A stretch of DNA of 22,660 bases from Pleurobrachia bachei (lineage: Eukaryota; Ctenophora; Tentaculata; Cydippida; Pleurobrachiidae), in contig AVPN01000930.1 of NCBI GenBank assembly GCA_000695325.1, positions 7,777-30,436 of the forward strand, written 5' to 3'. The notes below the pieces were generated by a model. The model was not told where the DNA came from and ran no database searches. It saw only the letters and a program-made list of their open reading frames with translations. Position 1 is the stretch's first letter; each line of letters opens with the position of its first letter. Positions 1-10,037 of the stretch are shown piece after piece. A program made the translations under genes and the position numbers.

Positions 1-58
1 ACTACAGTTACCGATTTAGTTGCCATAGCAACCATCAAATGTGGGTATAAAGAGGCCT

Positions 59-119
59 ACCCGGCGAAGCCGGGTTGTTTGTGAAAACCCCTTATTTAGG
101 GCGCACCCACTGGGTGCGC
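59..119. repeat. Two adjacent triloop hairpins
   Basis: Two perfect short inverted repeats with three-base loops. The first pairs 59-65 with 69-75 (arm acccggc, loop gaa). The second pairs 101-108 with 112-119 (arm gcgcaccc, loop act). The GC-rich arms stand out from the AT-rich surroundings. The first has the C-GAA-G closure known for unusually stable DNA mini-hairpins. Similar short-loop hairpins occur at 14958-14994 and 15473-15499, so this may be a dispersed element family. Function is unknown. Confidence 0.6.
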
Positions 120-299
120 TAGTCTCTATTATAAGTTGGAGATGAACGTCGTCGAAGTGGTGGCCGTTCGTTAGGCGGTATCTAAGCGACCGACTGCTCC
201 TTTACCAAATATTTCAATGGAGTCTTTTCAGGAAATGTCACACTGTCAATCGCGCGGCACACCCTGTGTGTTATATCTTTTTGGGCACCACAAACTATG

Positions 300-422
300 T
301 AAAGTGCGTTTCAAACGACTTGACCTGAGATTCCTGGAAATTCAGGATCTCTCTTAGTAAATATAACACGCAATGCCCCAATTTCCAGGAATCTCAGGTC
401 AAGTCGCTTGAAACGCACTTTA
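300..422. repeat. Foldback element with 43-bp arms, TA-flanked
   Basis: Positions 300-342 and 380-422 are inverted repeats matching at 42 of 43 positions, around a 37-bp spacer (343-379). The single mismatch would be a G-U pair in RNA. Both ends carry TA (300-301 and 421-422), as expected of a Tc1/mariner-type MITE. If transcribed it would form a long hairpin RNA. It lies about 220 bp upstream of the SNAP29-like start codon, so it could sit in that gene's promoter or 5' region. No transposase is visible. Confidence 0.75.
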
Positions 423-639
423 GCACACGCGACAATTCCTACACACCCGCGCGTGTTACAGACGTCATTTTGATTGGGGTGTCGTCATTCATGTTGCTAT
501 ATTCTATTTCTACAGTTCTCTCAGATCTCCTGCTATCTGATCACATTTCACGTAATTAGTTTTCACCTCATTAGTACCCCCGTCAGTGACACCCCTGTCA
601 GTGTCATATTTCTCATAAGCCCTATCTCAAACCTAGAAA

Positions 640-1248
640 ATGTCTTACGGGGGCGGTGGAAACTCCTACAACTACAGAGATAATGCTAGAGTTCAGGAAC
701 AGTGCCTTGCAAAGCAGCAGGCAATCGAGGACAGCACGACTGAATCCCTTCGTTTAGTCCAGGAGTCTCTAAACCAGGGAGCTGCTACAGCAGAGGAGCT
801 ACATCGCCAGGGAGAACAGATAGACAGGACACACGAGAAGTTGGTTGATATCAATAACAAGGTGAAACAGAGCGAGCACCATGTCAGAGGGATGAAGAGT
901 ATGTTTGGGGCAATGATGAACAAGTTTCGAGGACCTCCTAAACAGACAACACCACCCCCTGAGAAGATTGAAACTGTTCCAACTACAAAAAGTCGTCCCC
1001 CACCAAGTGGTGGAACTTCCTCTGCGTACAAGGAGCCAGAAAGGCATCACCTCGATACCGATAGGACCCACGATAACTTGGCTCAGATTGGTGTTGGTGT
1101 CCGGGGGTTGAAGGAGATGGCACTGAGTATGGGAGCAGAGCTGGATCGACAAAATGATAAGTTGGGAGATGTCCAGAGTGAGGCTGACAAAGCGAATCTG
1201 GGTGTTGGGAAGGTCAACAAGGACATGCAGAAAATTCTCAACTCATGA
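640..1248 (+). CDS. SNAP29: SNAP29-like Qbc-SNARE, 202 aa
   Basis: Single uninterrupted exon. The product has two SNARE helices joined by a proline-rich linker, the SNAP-25/SNAP-29 architecture; these proteins supply the Qb and Qc helices of membrane-fusion complexes. The first helix spans about residues 20-90, with probable zero-layer Gln57 in the context RQGEQIDR. The second spans about 140-200, with Gln171 in ELDRQNDKL. The stretch MKSMFGAMMNKF (85-96) and the segment around GLKEMALSMGAEL closely resemble human SNAP29. The linker has no cysteine cluster, so the palmitoylated anchor of SNAP-25 is absent, as in SNAP29. Human SNAP29 is longer (258 aa); here the N-terminus is short and glycine/tyrosine-rich rather than carrying a clear NPF motif. 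An AG at 635-636, three bases before the ATG, looks like a splice acceptor. SNAP29 acts in autophagosome-lysosome and endosomal fusion; that role here is inferred from the family. Confidence 0.9.
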   Translation: MSYGGGGNSYNYRDNARVQEQCLAKQQAIEDSTTESLRLVQESLNQGAATAEELHRQGEQIDRTHEKLVDINNKVKQSEHHVRGMKSMFGAMMNKFRGPPKQTTPPPEKIETVPTTKSRPPPSGGTSSAYKEPERHHLDTDRTHDNLAQIGVGVRGLKEMALSMGAELDRQNDKLGDVQSEADKANLGVGKVNKDMQKILNS

Positions 1249-1356
1249 TCTAGCTTCTACTTAGTATTCTATGGATACATACCATTGTTAGTGTGTGCTT
1301 GAAGATGTTGATTTTGTGAACTTTATTAGTACACGTAACAAATGATTGTTAAAAAT

Positions 1357-1362
1357 ATTAAA
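1357..1362 (+). terminator. Possible polyadenylation signal (ATTAAA)
   Basis: The hexamer ATTAAA lies about 110 bp after the SNAP29-like stop codon in AT-rich DNA, before the next gene. It is the commonest variant of AATAAA, but six bases in AT-rich sequence occur easily by chance. Confidence 0.3.
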
Positions 1363-1537
1363 TACATATTTCTGATGCGGGACATTGAGAGAGTGATTGA
1401 GTTAATTTCTGTATACAATTATACTACTTTTCTAAAGCCGAGCTTACTTATCCCCCTGATCTTCCCATTCCCTCTACCCCCTTTGCCTTGTAACTCAACA
1501 CTACTACCTCTACTACCCTCACATTTCCCTATATAGA

Positions 1538-1912
1538 ATGGACCCCTCGATAGTGCTAGTTGATGGTGAGGCCTCTGAAACAGAATCAGAGGAAGAGGAG
1601 GAGCTAGACCAGGAGGATCGACACAGCAGCTCACCTGAACCAACTCCAATCCCTGTCAGACGAATCGCTCAGAGCCCCTTTGAGCAGAATTTATGGGAGC
1701 GGAACTCACATCTTATGTCCGGTATTGCTGGATTAGTTTTCAACTGGGTTGAAGGGGTTAGAGGAAGAACAAGACAAACTGCATCCGAGATAAGGATGTC
1801 TCAGGGGTCGGTAGAGAAGACGATTAGTGACCTGAATTCAGTACGGACACTGTTGGAGAAATCGGGAGAGAAGCTTGATGCAATCATTTCAACACCATTG
1901 CTGATTTCGTAA
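1538..1912 (+). CDS. BLOC1S3: BLOC1S3-like BLOC-1 subunit, 124 aa
   Basis: Single exon starting MDPSIVLVDGEASETESEEE. The GEA-x-ET-(D/E)-SE motif and following acidic run (residues 10-26) match the N-terminus of BLOC1S3, which also has a GEATETDSE stretch. The rest (about 50-120) is predicted helix; its end, SVRTLLEKSGEKLDAI, resembles the last helix of BLOC1S3. At 124 aa it is shorter than the human protein (about 200), mainly because there is less low-complexity sequence between these parts. BLOC-1 is a cytosolic coiled-coil complex in biogenesis of lysosome-related organelles and endosomal sorting. The gene starts 289 bp after the SNAP29-like stop on the same strand. A pyrimidine-rich tract (about 1438-1530) ending in TATAG sits one base before the ATG, like a splice acceptor. 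No membrane segment is seen. The identification rests on the N-terminal motif and general shape. Confidence 0.65.
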   Translation: MDPSIVLVDGEASETESEEEEELDQEDRHSSSPEPTPIPVRRIAQSPFEQNLWERNSHLMSGIAGLVFNWVEGVRGRTRQTASEIRMSQGSVEKTISDLNSVRTLLEKSGEKLDAIISTPLLIS

Positions 1913-2237
1913 TGCACTCATCTAAATTATGCGAATTTTGGTTTCTTGATCATGATGACTAGACTGACGTTATTGTTGTAGCTAGTAATATTCAACTCGT
2001 CCAGCCGGAAAAGAAAAAATAATTCGTTGCTGATTATGCAGCTAATTTAAACAATTACTCGATCTTTGTTCTCAATCTAAATTGTTGATCAAGGTTTGAG
2101 TGTGTGAGTGCTTTTGTTCATTGTATTGTAGTGACTAGTGATACTATGCGTGTGAAAAGCTTTTTATGCCAATGTGCGTCAATTACGACACTACCCTGGA
2201 AGTGACTTTTCTGTTTGTTTTACAGAGAGAACAGAGA

Positions 2238-2307
<70 letters not shown>

Positions 2308-2781
2308 AAGAGAAAGAGAAAGAGAGAGGAAGAGAGAGAAAGAGTGTTAGATTTCTGGGAGATACAGCTAAAGTTTTCCCATGTAAACATGCAGATTGCA
2401 GGTCTTGTACATACAACTCTGTTCGATTCTTTGTGTGTGAAACTGTTGGGATCCTTACTTTTTAATACTGTGTGTGTGTAAAATATGATTTATGTTATTA
2501 TTATTTTCACATTGTAAGCCAAGCAAAAAGTAGTTTTTGCCTTTTGGCACAATGTTATGTATTAACTGTTTCCCTCTCACTTCCTCCCTTGTTACACACA
2601 TTTACTGTTCTATTACACGTGTTGCTCTTAGCAGTAACATCCAACATCTTGCCTTTTCGACCCTGTTTGAACAACCAATATGATGATATCAACCACTAAC
2701 AGAGGTTTTCAAGGGAACTCAATGAAAGAAAGGCGGGTCACGAGCGTATGGATAAGTATTATTTGAAGTACAACTTTAGTA
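1913..2781. other. Gene-free interval between BLOC1S3-like and F-box genes
   Basis: About 870 bp with no supportable gene. It should contain the 3' UTR of the BLOC1S3-like gene and the promoter/5' UTR of the F-box gene. It includes the AG microsatellite at 2224-2345. Open frames across that repeat encode only Arg-Glu runs and are not believed. A TTTAG acceptor-like site (2775-2779) ends two bases before the F-box start codon. Confidence 0.6.
2224..2345. repeat. AG dinucleotide microsatellite
   Basis: Nearly pure AG repeat of about 120 bp, with interruptions near the ends (gtgag, gaaag). Similar purine/pyrimidine tracts occur at 21067-21240, 22062-22130 and 22583-22660. It lies in non-coding DNA. 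Confidence 0.95.
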
Positions 2782-4292
2782 ATGACTTGGCGATACGAGG
2801 AGGGAGCGTTTTCCGTTCTTCCTCCCGAGATAATAGAGCAAATCCTGTTGCATATCATGGACTTGGTTGATCTATGGGAGTGTGCAGTTGTATGTAGGAC
2901 GTGGAACAACCTCTTTCAGGGTCAGTATGATCTAGGAATCCTCACAGAGTATCATTTATATATGAATCCTTTCTTTCAGGAGAAGCATTCTACAAAAAGT
3001 TACTACAGATCCATTTTGGTAAGGGCAGTGAAATCCGGGACCCTTGCACTGGTTCCTATCGACAGGACTTCAGAATGTTCTGTGGCTTCAAAACAATTCC
3101 GTTTCCATCTTCCAATGATCTCGTTCTGAAGGATATGTTTCCTCAATTTGAGGATTTTGCAATGTCTCCATCGGGTAAATTTATGGCTTTCACGGACCAA
3201 AAGGACCGGCTCGAGCTGGCTGTCTCTTTTGTTAATGACAACTACTCTGTGAAGATCCTGCACACCCATGATCCTGATCATGACGATGAGGAGGATGAAG
3301 GTGCCATATTTAACATGTTCTTTGACCCATCAGAGAGGTATCTGATAGCCACATATCGTGAATCATTCGACTACAATTGGATCCTGGTGTACAGTATTCC
3401 TAGTTTTGAAGTGGTTAACAAGATCAAATTCAAAAGAAAGGAAACAGACGCCCTCTGGCCACGGGTGTGGTTTTTAGGGAAAGAAACAGTATTGTACTGT
3501 GGCAACAGTGAGGAATCAACAACTGCATGTCTTGTTTCCGTAGTAACTGGGGAGAGCAAGCGGGTACATTTTGATATACCGCTACTAGAACAAAATGAGT
3601 TGCTTCTGAACAACCGGAAAACAGGACTGAAAGAACTAGTTGTTCTGTACCCGTGTCTGACGAGGAACACATTTATGAAGCAGGCTATACTGAGTGATGT
3701 GGTGAGGGATCAGGATCACTCCTGTTTGTCTTGTGCCAGGGACGGTGGGAGGTGTGTGGTGGCTGATTATACTTCTCCCGATATCAACTGTTATCATGTT
3801 GATCCTACCGTAACTACAGGTGATGGATTGTTGTCGTGGGTAGGGGGACTCTTTACAGTCGCTTTATCCACCGGTGAGGACCGATTATACGTATATTCTG
3901 ATCAGTATGAAGCTCAGCCAGACATTTTGGAGTATTCAGAATCTTTTGATCCTCTTCGCAAGATTATGATATCTGACATATTCAACCCAAATGATTTTCT
4001 CGGAACTTTCACGGAAGCGGTTAATTGTGGTAATGGACTGGTCATCCTGCACGTCAGGGTGCAGAATGTTGTTGAACAAATGAAGTTTGCATGTGAGGGT
4101 AATTCCAGGGTGGTCCTATGGGCACCGGGCTCCGATCTGTCAGCGGAGAGGACTTTTAGTGGTATTAACAGTAGGTTCTTGGTTGGTGCAATTTCAGAAG
4201 GTGCAGGTCTGTTTATTGTTAACACTGTCGCTGTTTGCTTGCTGTTTAATCAAAATGTTGAAAAGTTTAAAAAGCATTTTATAAAGTTTTAA
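2782..4292 (+). CDS. F-box / beta-propeller protein, FBXW5-like, 483 aa
   Basis: Two exons, 2782-2920 and 2980-4292. The 59-bp intron has donor G|GTCAGT and acceptor CTTTCTTTCAG, and splicing joins two different frames into one 484-codon reading frame. Residues about 9-47 form an F-box (VLPPEIIEQIL then CRTWNNLF), the Skp1-binding module of SCF ubiquitin ligases. The remainder has repeated strand-like segments ending in aromatic or aliphatic pairs (FAMSPSGKFMAF, FDPSERYLIATY, DRLYVYSD, SRVVLWAP), consistent with a divergent WD-type propeller for substrate binding. The order F-box, propeller, insertion, propeller, and segments such as VWFLGKETVLYCGN, resemble FBXW5, hence the tentative call. 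The C-terminus (KKHFIKF) matches nothing I know and may be truncated relative to FBXW5. Codons from about 276 onward are repeated downstream. Confidence 0.75.
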
Positions 4293-4350
4293 ATTTGTTT
4301 AGTTGTTGATTATTGCTGATTTTTGTTGATTTTTAGTTGTTGATTTTTAG

Positions 4351-4605
4351 TTGCCAATCATTTTTAGTTGCCAATCATTTTTAGTTGCCAATCATTTTTA
4401 GTTGCCAATCATTTTTAGTTGCCAATCATTTTTAGTTGCCAATCATTTTTAGTTGCCAATCATTTTTAGTTGCCAATCATTTTTAGTTGCCAATCATTTT
4501 TAGTTGCCAATCATTTTTAGTTGCCAATCATTTTTAGTTGCCAATCATTTTTAGTTGCCAATCATTTTTAGTTGCCAATCATTTTTAGTTGCTAATAATT
4601 TTTAG
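4351..4605. repeat. 17-bp minisatellite, 14 perfect units plus one variant
   Basis: The unit ttgccaatcatttttag repeats head to tail without error from 4351 to 4588 (14 copies), followed by one variant (ttgctaataatttttag, 4589-4605). Degenerate relatives (ttgttgatttttag) precede it, suggesting how it arose. It begins 58 bp after the F-box gene's stop, probably in its 3' UTR. No spacers are present, so it is not a CRISPR array. Confidence 0.97.
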
Positions 4606-4658
4606 TTGCCAATAACATATTTTGCATGGAGTACATCATGAATAGAGGCTGGGAGTAG

Positions 4659-5283
4659 CACATTTATGAAGCAGGCTATACTGAGTGATGTGGTGAGGGA
4701 TCAGGATCACTCCTGTTTGTCTTGTGCCAGGGACGGTGGGAGGTGTGTGGTGGCTGATTATACTTCTCCCGATATCAACTGTTATCATGTTGATCCTACC
4801 GTAACTACAGGTGATGGATTGTTGTCGTGGGTAGGGGGACTCTTTACAGTCGCTTTATCCACCGGTGAGGACCGATTATACGTATATTCTGATCAGTATG
4901 AAGCTCAGCCAGACATTTTGGAGTATTCAGAATCTTTTGATCCTCTTCGCAAGATTATGATATCTGACATATTCAACCCAAATGATTTTCTCGGAACTTT
5001 CACGGAAGCGGTTAATTGTGGTAATGGACTGGTCATCCTGCACGTCAGGGTGCAGAATGTTGTTGAACAAATGAAGTTTGCATGTGAGGGTAATTCCAGG
5101 GTGGTCCTATGGGCACCGGGCTCCGATCTGTCAGCGGAGAGGACTTTTAGTGGTATTAACAGTAGGTTCTTGGTTGGTGCAATTTCAGAAGGTGCAGGTC
5201 TGTTTATTGTTAACACTGTCGCTGTTTGCTTGCTGTTTAATCAAAATGTTGAAAAGTTTAAAAAGCATTTTATAAAGTTTTAA
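4659..5283 (+). pseudogene. Duplicated 3' fragment of the F-box/propeller gene
   Basis: Copy of bases 3668-4292. It keeps the open frame for the last 205 residues (a Met at 4666 could start it) and the same stop, but lacks the F-box and the first part of the propeller. The upstream junction brings in only the end of unit 1 (minisatellite and flank), not the start of a gene. With no F-box it could not act as an SCF receptor; it is most simply a non-functional tandem fragment, although nothing in the frame is broken. Confidence 0.8.
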
Positions 5284-5341
5284 ATTTGTTTAGTTGTTGA
5301 TTATTGCTGATTTTTGTTGATTTTTAGTTGTTGATTTTTAG

Positions 5342-5409
5342 TTGCCAATCATTTTTAGTTGCCAATCATTTTTAGTTGCCAATCATTTTTAGTTGCTAAT
5401 AATTTTTAG
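5342..5409. repeat. 17-bp minisatellite, 3 perfect units plus one variant
   Basis: Counterpart in the second unit: three perfect copies of the same 17-mer (5342-5392) and the same terminal variant (5393-5409). The difference from 14 copies in unit 1 is a whole number of units, as expected from slippage or unequal exchange. Confidence 0.97.
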
Positions 5410-5462
5410 TTGCCAATAACATATTTTGCATGGAGTACATCATGAATAGAGGCTGGGAGTAG

Positions 5463-5909
5463 TTGAGGGATTTCATATCCATCGACTTTTAGGGCAAAGT
5501 GTGCTTGCTGTATGCCGTCTTGGTTGACTATTGAGAAAACATTATAGGTGTAGGTGTGTTCTGGGACAAGTGAGTAAACTCCGTCCCATTAATGCTATGG
5601 TATTCTCTCTCTTTATGGTATCTATATCAGTAGAAAACATTCGCGTTATAAATAGTCTGGAATAGCTCATGATAGTCCACAGACCACATCCTAGTTATGA
5701 CAGTAAATACCCCTCCTTCCAGGCCCCTCAAATTTTAATCCCCTTGTTTAGGACAGCAACTGTTGTTCAAACCTTTACAATTTGTCGCAATCTCATGAAC
5801 CACCCATCACACAACACAAGTCACACCATAATAACTACCCAGTTTCAACCGTTCTCTAACTCCTCTCTAAATTAGCACAATAACAAACTAACCCACTACT
5901 TTTTCTAGC
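5463..5909. other. Gene-free interval upstream of the FATP gene
   Basis: About 450 bp with no supportable gene. The 3' end (5875-5908) has a CTAAC branch-point-like motif (caaactaacc, 5885-5894) and a pyrimidine tract ending TTTTTCTAG one base before the FATP start codon. This is a good splice-acceptor arrangement and suggests the mature 5' end is joined here. Confidence 0.5.
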
Positions 5910-8144
5910 ATGTTAGAATGGCTGGTGGTGGGTGGAGTCATCCTATTCCTTGCTGTTCTCTGGAAGTATCCCACCTTCTTCCGTGATGCCCGCATTGGTT
6001 TCATCAACTACAAAGTTCGGGTGGGTGTGGACCTTATCCAGTATCTCAAAGGAACATTCACTCTGATAGAACAATGGGATATCACATGTGCTAAACGGAA
6101 AAACAACGCCTGTATTGTATTTGAGGGTCACACTCTAACATTTGGTGAAATTGACCGTTATGCTAATCAGCTAGCACACTGGGCACTAGACACGGGTCTG
6201 GTCCGGGGAGACGTAGTAGCATTGTTCATGGGCAACTCCCCAGAGTTCTTCTGTACTTGGTTAGGCCTGGCCAAGGTGGGAGTTGAGTGCGCCTTCATAA
6301 ACACAAACATTAGAGGGGACTCCTTGTTACACAGTGTCAAGGTGTGCAAGGCACGTCTCATCATCTCATCAGCAGAGCTAGCAGGTCCCGTATCCGAACT
6401 GTCATCTGACCTCGTTCCTCTCCACATCTCACATCACATCCTCGGTCCAGAAGGGAACATGGATCTTCACACTCGATCAGAGTGCAAACCATCCGTTGTG
6501 TTTCGAAAGAATGTCACCTACCTCTCACCCCTGTACTATATCTTCACTAGCGGGACGACAGGACTCCCTAAAGCTGCCATAATGAAACACAAGAAGGCCA
6601 TGTGGGTGGGATATGGGTATGCTGCCTTGTTCAACTTTACAGCAGCAGACAGGCTCTACATTACCCTACCAATGTACCACAGTGCTGCTACAACAGTCGG
6701 GTTTGGAATCATGATCACGACTGGATGCTCCATCGTGCTAAGAAAGAAGTTCTCCAGCTCTAATTTCTGGAGAGATGTTGTGGATCAGAGGGTGACTGTA
6801 TTCCAGTATGTGGGTGAGGTCTGCAGGTACCTAGTTAACTCTCCCTTTACTTCCAGGGATGCACAACACAAATTGAGGTTAGCATTCGGGAACGGGCTTC
6901 GTCCTGATGTGTGGGATGTGTTCCAGAAGAAGTTTGGGATCCCTAAAATTGGAGAGTTCTATGCGTCTACTGAGGGTAATGTGATATTTGTTAACCGTCA
7001 CAACGTCCCTCACTCAGTAGGTTTTGCTCCATGTGTCCTACCCTTCCTGCACTGTGCCCGGATTGTTAGATACAGTGTTGAAAGTGACTCTGTGATAACG
7101 GACCACAATGGCCATTGTGTGGAGGTAGCTCCTGGTGAGGTTGGGTTGTTGATCGGGAAGATGAGCAGCAGGTACCCATTTGATGGGTATGTGGGAGACA
7201 AGGCAATAACCAACAAGAAGATACTGAGGAGTGTGTTCAGAGAGGGGGATAGTTGGTTCAACACGGGGGATCTTTTTAAAGAGGACGAGCAGAGAAACAT
7301 GTTCTTTATGGACAGAATCGGGGATACTTTTAGGTGGAAGGGGGAGAACGTGGCTACAACAGAGGTCGCACAGGCTATCTCTAGTTTCGATCAGGTAATG
7401 GAGAGTTGTTAGATAGGAACATATTAATGTGATTTGTTTGTCTAGTGTACCTTTAGTAATGTTCACAGTTCACACTTACATTACCAGTATCCCTAAGATA
7501 TTTCTACTATTATCCCCTCATAACACTCCCCCCCCTCTCTCTCTCAAGGTAGAGGAAGTTAACGCCTATGGTGTTGAGATACCGGGGCATGAGGGCAGGG
7601 CAGGTATGGTGGCACTAGTACTCAGAACTAGTAAAATCGATCTAGGGGCCCTCTACTCTCACATTTGTATCAAACTACCCTCTTACGCTCGTCCTATCTT
7701 TATACGAGTACAGGTAATTACAGTGTGGTGTTTAGTTTCACTTGGCTGCATGAATATTACACACTGTGTAGTGTGTGTTACACAGCTCGAATCCTTTCTA
7801 GATTGCAAGGGTAACGACTCATACTAACGATGTACCAGAATATATAATGTTCCCTTTTTCTCTGTAAAGTCCTAACCTAACCCCATTTCTCTGTATAGAG
7901 GGATAGAGACTTGTCCTAACTCCCTCTCTCATTTCGCGACTTTTCCTAACTAACTCCCATTTCGCAGGAGATAATAGAAACTACTGGCACATTCAAGCAC
8001 ATCAAGACTCTACTGACACGAGAGGGATTCAACCCGTCACTTGTTAAGGCGCCCATTTACTTCTGTGACCCGATGAGGGGCCAATATGTGCCCTTGGACA
8101 CTGGACTATATGAGAAAATTATAAGAGGCCAAATTAAACTGTGA
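5910..8144 (+). CDS. SLC27A family fatty-acid transport protein / acyl-CoA synthetase, 608 aa
   Basis: Three exons: 5910-7394, 7549-7713 and 7968-8144, all phase 0, with GT-AG introns of 154 and 254 bp. The joined frame is 608 aa, close to the family norm of about 620-650. Residues 2-20 form an N-terminal hydrophobic segment (LEWLVVGGVILFLAVLW), a membrane anchor. The AMP-binding P-loop YIFTSGTTGLPK is at 210-221, and YASTEGN is the acidic adenylation motif. SWFNTGDL and the FATP/VLACS signature TFRWKGENVATTEV (473-486) follow. Exons 2 and 3 encode the C-terminal lid region (YGVEIPGHEGRAGM, LPSYARPIFIRVQ) and a typical end (YVPLDTGLYEKI). These proteins couple long-chain fatty-acid uptake to ATP-dependent CoA activation at the plasma membrane or ER. 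Paralogue identity within SLC27A1-6 cannot be decided by eye. From codon 196 onward the gene is copied downstream. Confidence 0.93.
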
Positions 8145-8346
8145 TATACATAGTTGGTATTTTGTGACTGGTTTTGTATTTTCAACTTTGAGTATTCGGC
8201 AGAACTGTAGGTTTAATTGGTGAGATCTGTCACAACTTAAGATAGCTTGGGTTTTTGTAATTTTTGCACATTTTATATCGTAAAGCCTTGATATAACTAT
8301 ATTTCTCCTACCTCATTATGAATGTATAAATTATTTATTTGAGCCG

Positions 8347-10037
8347 ATGTATGTTAGTTGTCCCATGTTATTATATCCTATTGTAACCATAGCAAACCCT
8401 AACATTTCCGTTGTGTTTCGAAAGAATGTCACCTACCTCTCACCCCTGTACTATATCTTCACTAGCGGGACGACAGGACTCCCTAAAGCTGCCATAATGA
8501 AACACAAGAAGGCCATGTGGGTGGGATATGGGTATGCTGCCTTGTTCAACTTTACAGCATCAGATAGGCTCTACATTACCCTTCCAATGTACCACAGTGC
8601 TGCTACAACAGTCGGGTTTGGAATCATGATCACGACTGGATGCTCCATCGTGCTAAGAAAGAAGTTCTCCAGCTCTAATTTCTGGAGAGATGTTGTGGAT
8701 CAGAGGGTGACTGTATTCCAGTATGTGGGTGAGGTCTGCAGGTACCTAGTTAACTCTCCCTTTACTTCCAGGGATGCACAACACAAATTGAGGTTAGCAT
8801 TCGGGAACGGGCTTCGTCCTGATGTGTGGGATGTGTTCCAGAAGAAGTTTGGGATCCCTAAAATTGGAGAGTTCTATGCGTCTACTGAGGGTAATGTGAT
8901 ATTTGTTAACCGGCACAATGTCCCACACTCGGTTGGTTTTGCTCCCTGTGTCCTACCCTTCCTGCACTGTGCCCGGATTGTTAGATACAGTGTTGAAAGT
9001 GACTCTGTGATAACGGACCACAATGGCCATTGTGTGGAGGTAGCTCCTGGTGAGGTTGGGTTGTTGATCGGGAAGATGAGCAGCAGGTACCCATTTGATG
9101 GGTATGTGGGAGACAAGGCAATAACCAACAAGAAGATACTGAGGAGTGTGTTCAGAGAGGGGGATAGTTGGTTCAACACGGGGGATCTTTTTAAAGAGGA
9201 CGAGCAGAGAAACATGTTCTTTATGGACAGAATCGGGGATACTTTTAGGTGGAAGGGGGAGAACGTGGCTACAACAGAGGTCGCACAGGCTATCTCTAGT
9301 TTCGATCAGGTAATGGAGAGTTGTTAGATAGGAACATATTAATGTGATTTGTTTGTCTAGTGTACCTTTAGTAATGTTATTACATTACCAGTATCCCTAA
9401 GATATTTCTACTATTATCCCCTCATAACAGCCCCTTTCTCTCTCCCCAGGTTGAGGAAGTTAACGCCTATGGTGTTGAGATACCGGGGCATGAGGGCAGG
9501 GCAGGTATGGTGGCACTAGTACTCAGAACTAGTAATATCGATCTAGGGGCCCTCTACTCTCACATTTGTATCAAACTACCCTCTTACGCTCGTCCTATCT
9601 TTATACGAGTACAGGTAATTACAGTGTGGTGTTTAGTTTCACTTGGCTGCATGAATATTACACACTGTGTAGTGTGTGTTACACAGCTCGAATCCTTTCT
9701 AGATTGCAAGTGTAACTACTCATACTAACGATGTACCAGAATATATAATGTTCCCTTTTTCTCTGTAAAGTCCTAACCTAACCCCATTTCTCTGTGTAGA
9801 GAATTGTCCTAACTCCCTCTCTCATTTCGCGACTTTTCCTAACTCCCTCCCAATTTTCAGGAGATAATAGAAACTACTGGTACATTCAAGCACATCAAGA
9901 CTCTACTGACACGAGAGGGATTCAACCCGTCCCTAGTTAAGGCACCTATTTACTTCTGTGACCCGATGAGGGGCCAATATGTGCCCTTGGACACTGGACT
10001 ATATGAGAAGATTATAAGAGGCCAAATTAAGCTGTGA
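8347..10037 (+). CDS. Second, 5'-truncated FATP copy with intact exons
   Basis: Exons 8347-9309, 9450-9614 and 9861-10037 match residues 196-608 of the upstream FATP gene, with all frames and splice junctions intact. Acceptors are TCTCCCCAG and AATTTTCAG. The first 195 residues, including the membrane segment, are missing. Instead the frame opens at an ATG at 8347 in former 3' flank DNA, adding about 21 unrelated residues (MYVSCPMLLYPIV...). The P-loop YIFTSGTTGLPK and TFRWKGENVATTEV are unchanged. If expressed, this would be a soluble catalytic core lacking part of the N-terminal domain and likely inactive. I see no dedicated promoter, so a pseudogene is likely, although the absence of stops and the mild substitutions leave function possible. 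Confidence 0.65.

Larger units (their letters stand above)
3668..5462. repeat. Tandem duplication of the F-box gene's 3' part (units 3668-4658 and 4659-5462)
   Basis: The second unit begins at 4659 with the bases found at 3668 (cacatttatgaag) and ends at 5462 with the same ggctgggagtag that ends unit 1 at 4658. I see no difference over the first 625 bp (coding plus stop). The only length difference is in the 17-bp minisatellite: 991 bp against 804 bp, exactly 11 units (187 bp). Perfect identity means a very recent event, recent homogenisation, or an assembly duplication. Confidence 0.95.

Noticed and set aside
2166-2481. Arg-Glu-rich open frames
   Set aside because: They are translations of the AG microsatellite in several frames and strands, with no codon constraint or gene structure.
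4351-4605. CRISPR-like array
   Set aside because: The 17-bp units are directly contiguous with no spacers, in a eukaryotic context; it is a minisatellite.
5669-5875. Short 68-residue open frame upstream of FATP
   Set aside because: Low-complexity composition, no recognisable motif, and it lies in the probable FATP 5' region.
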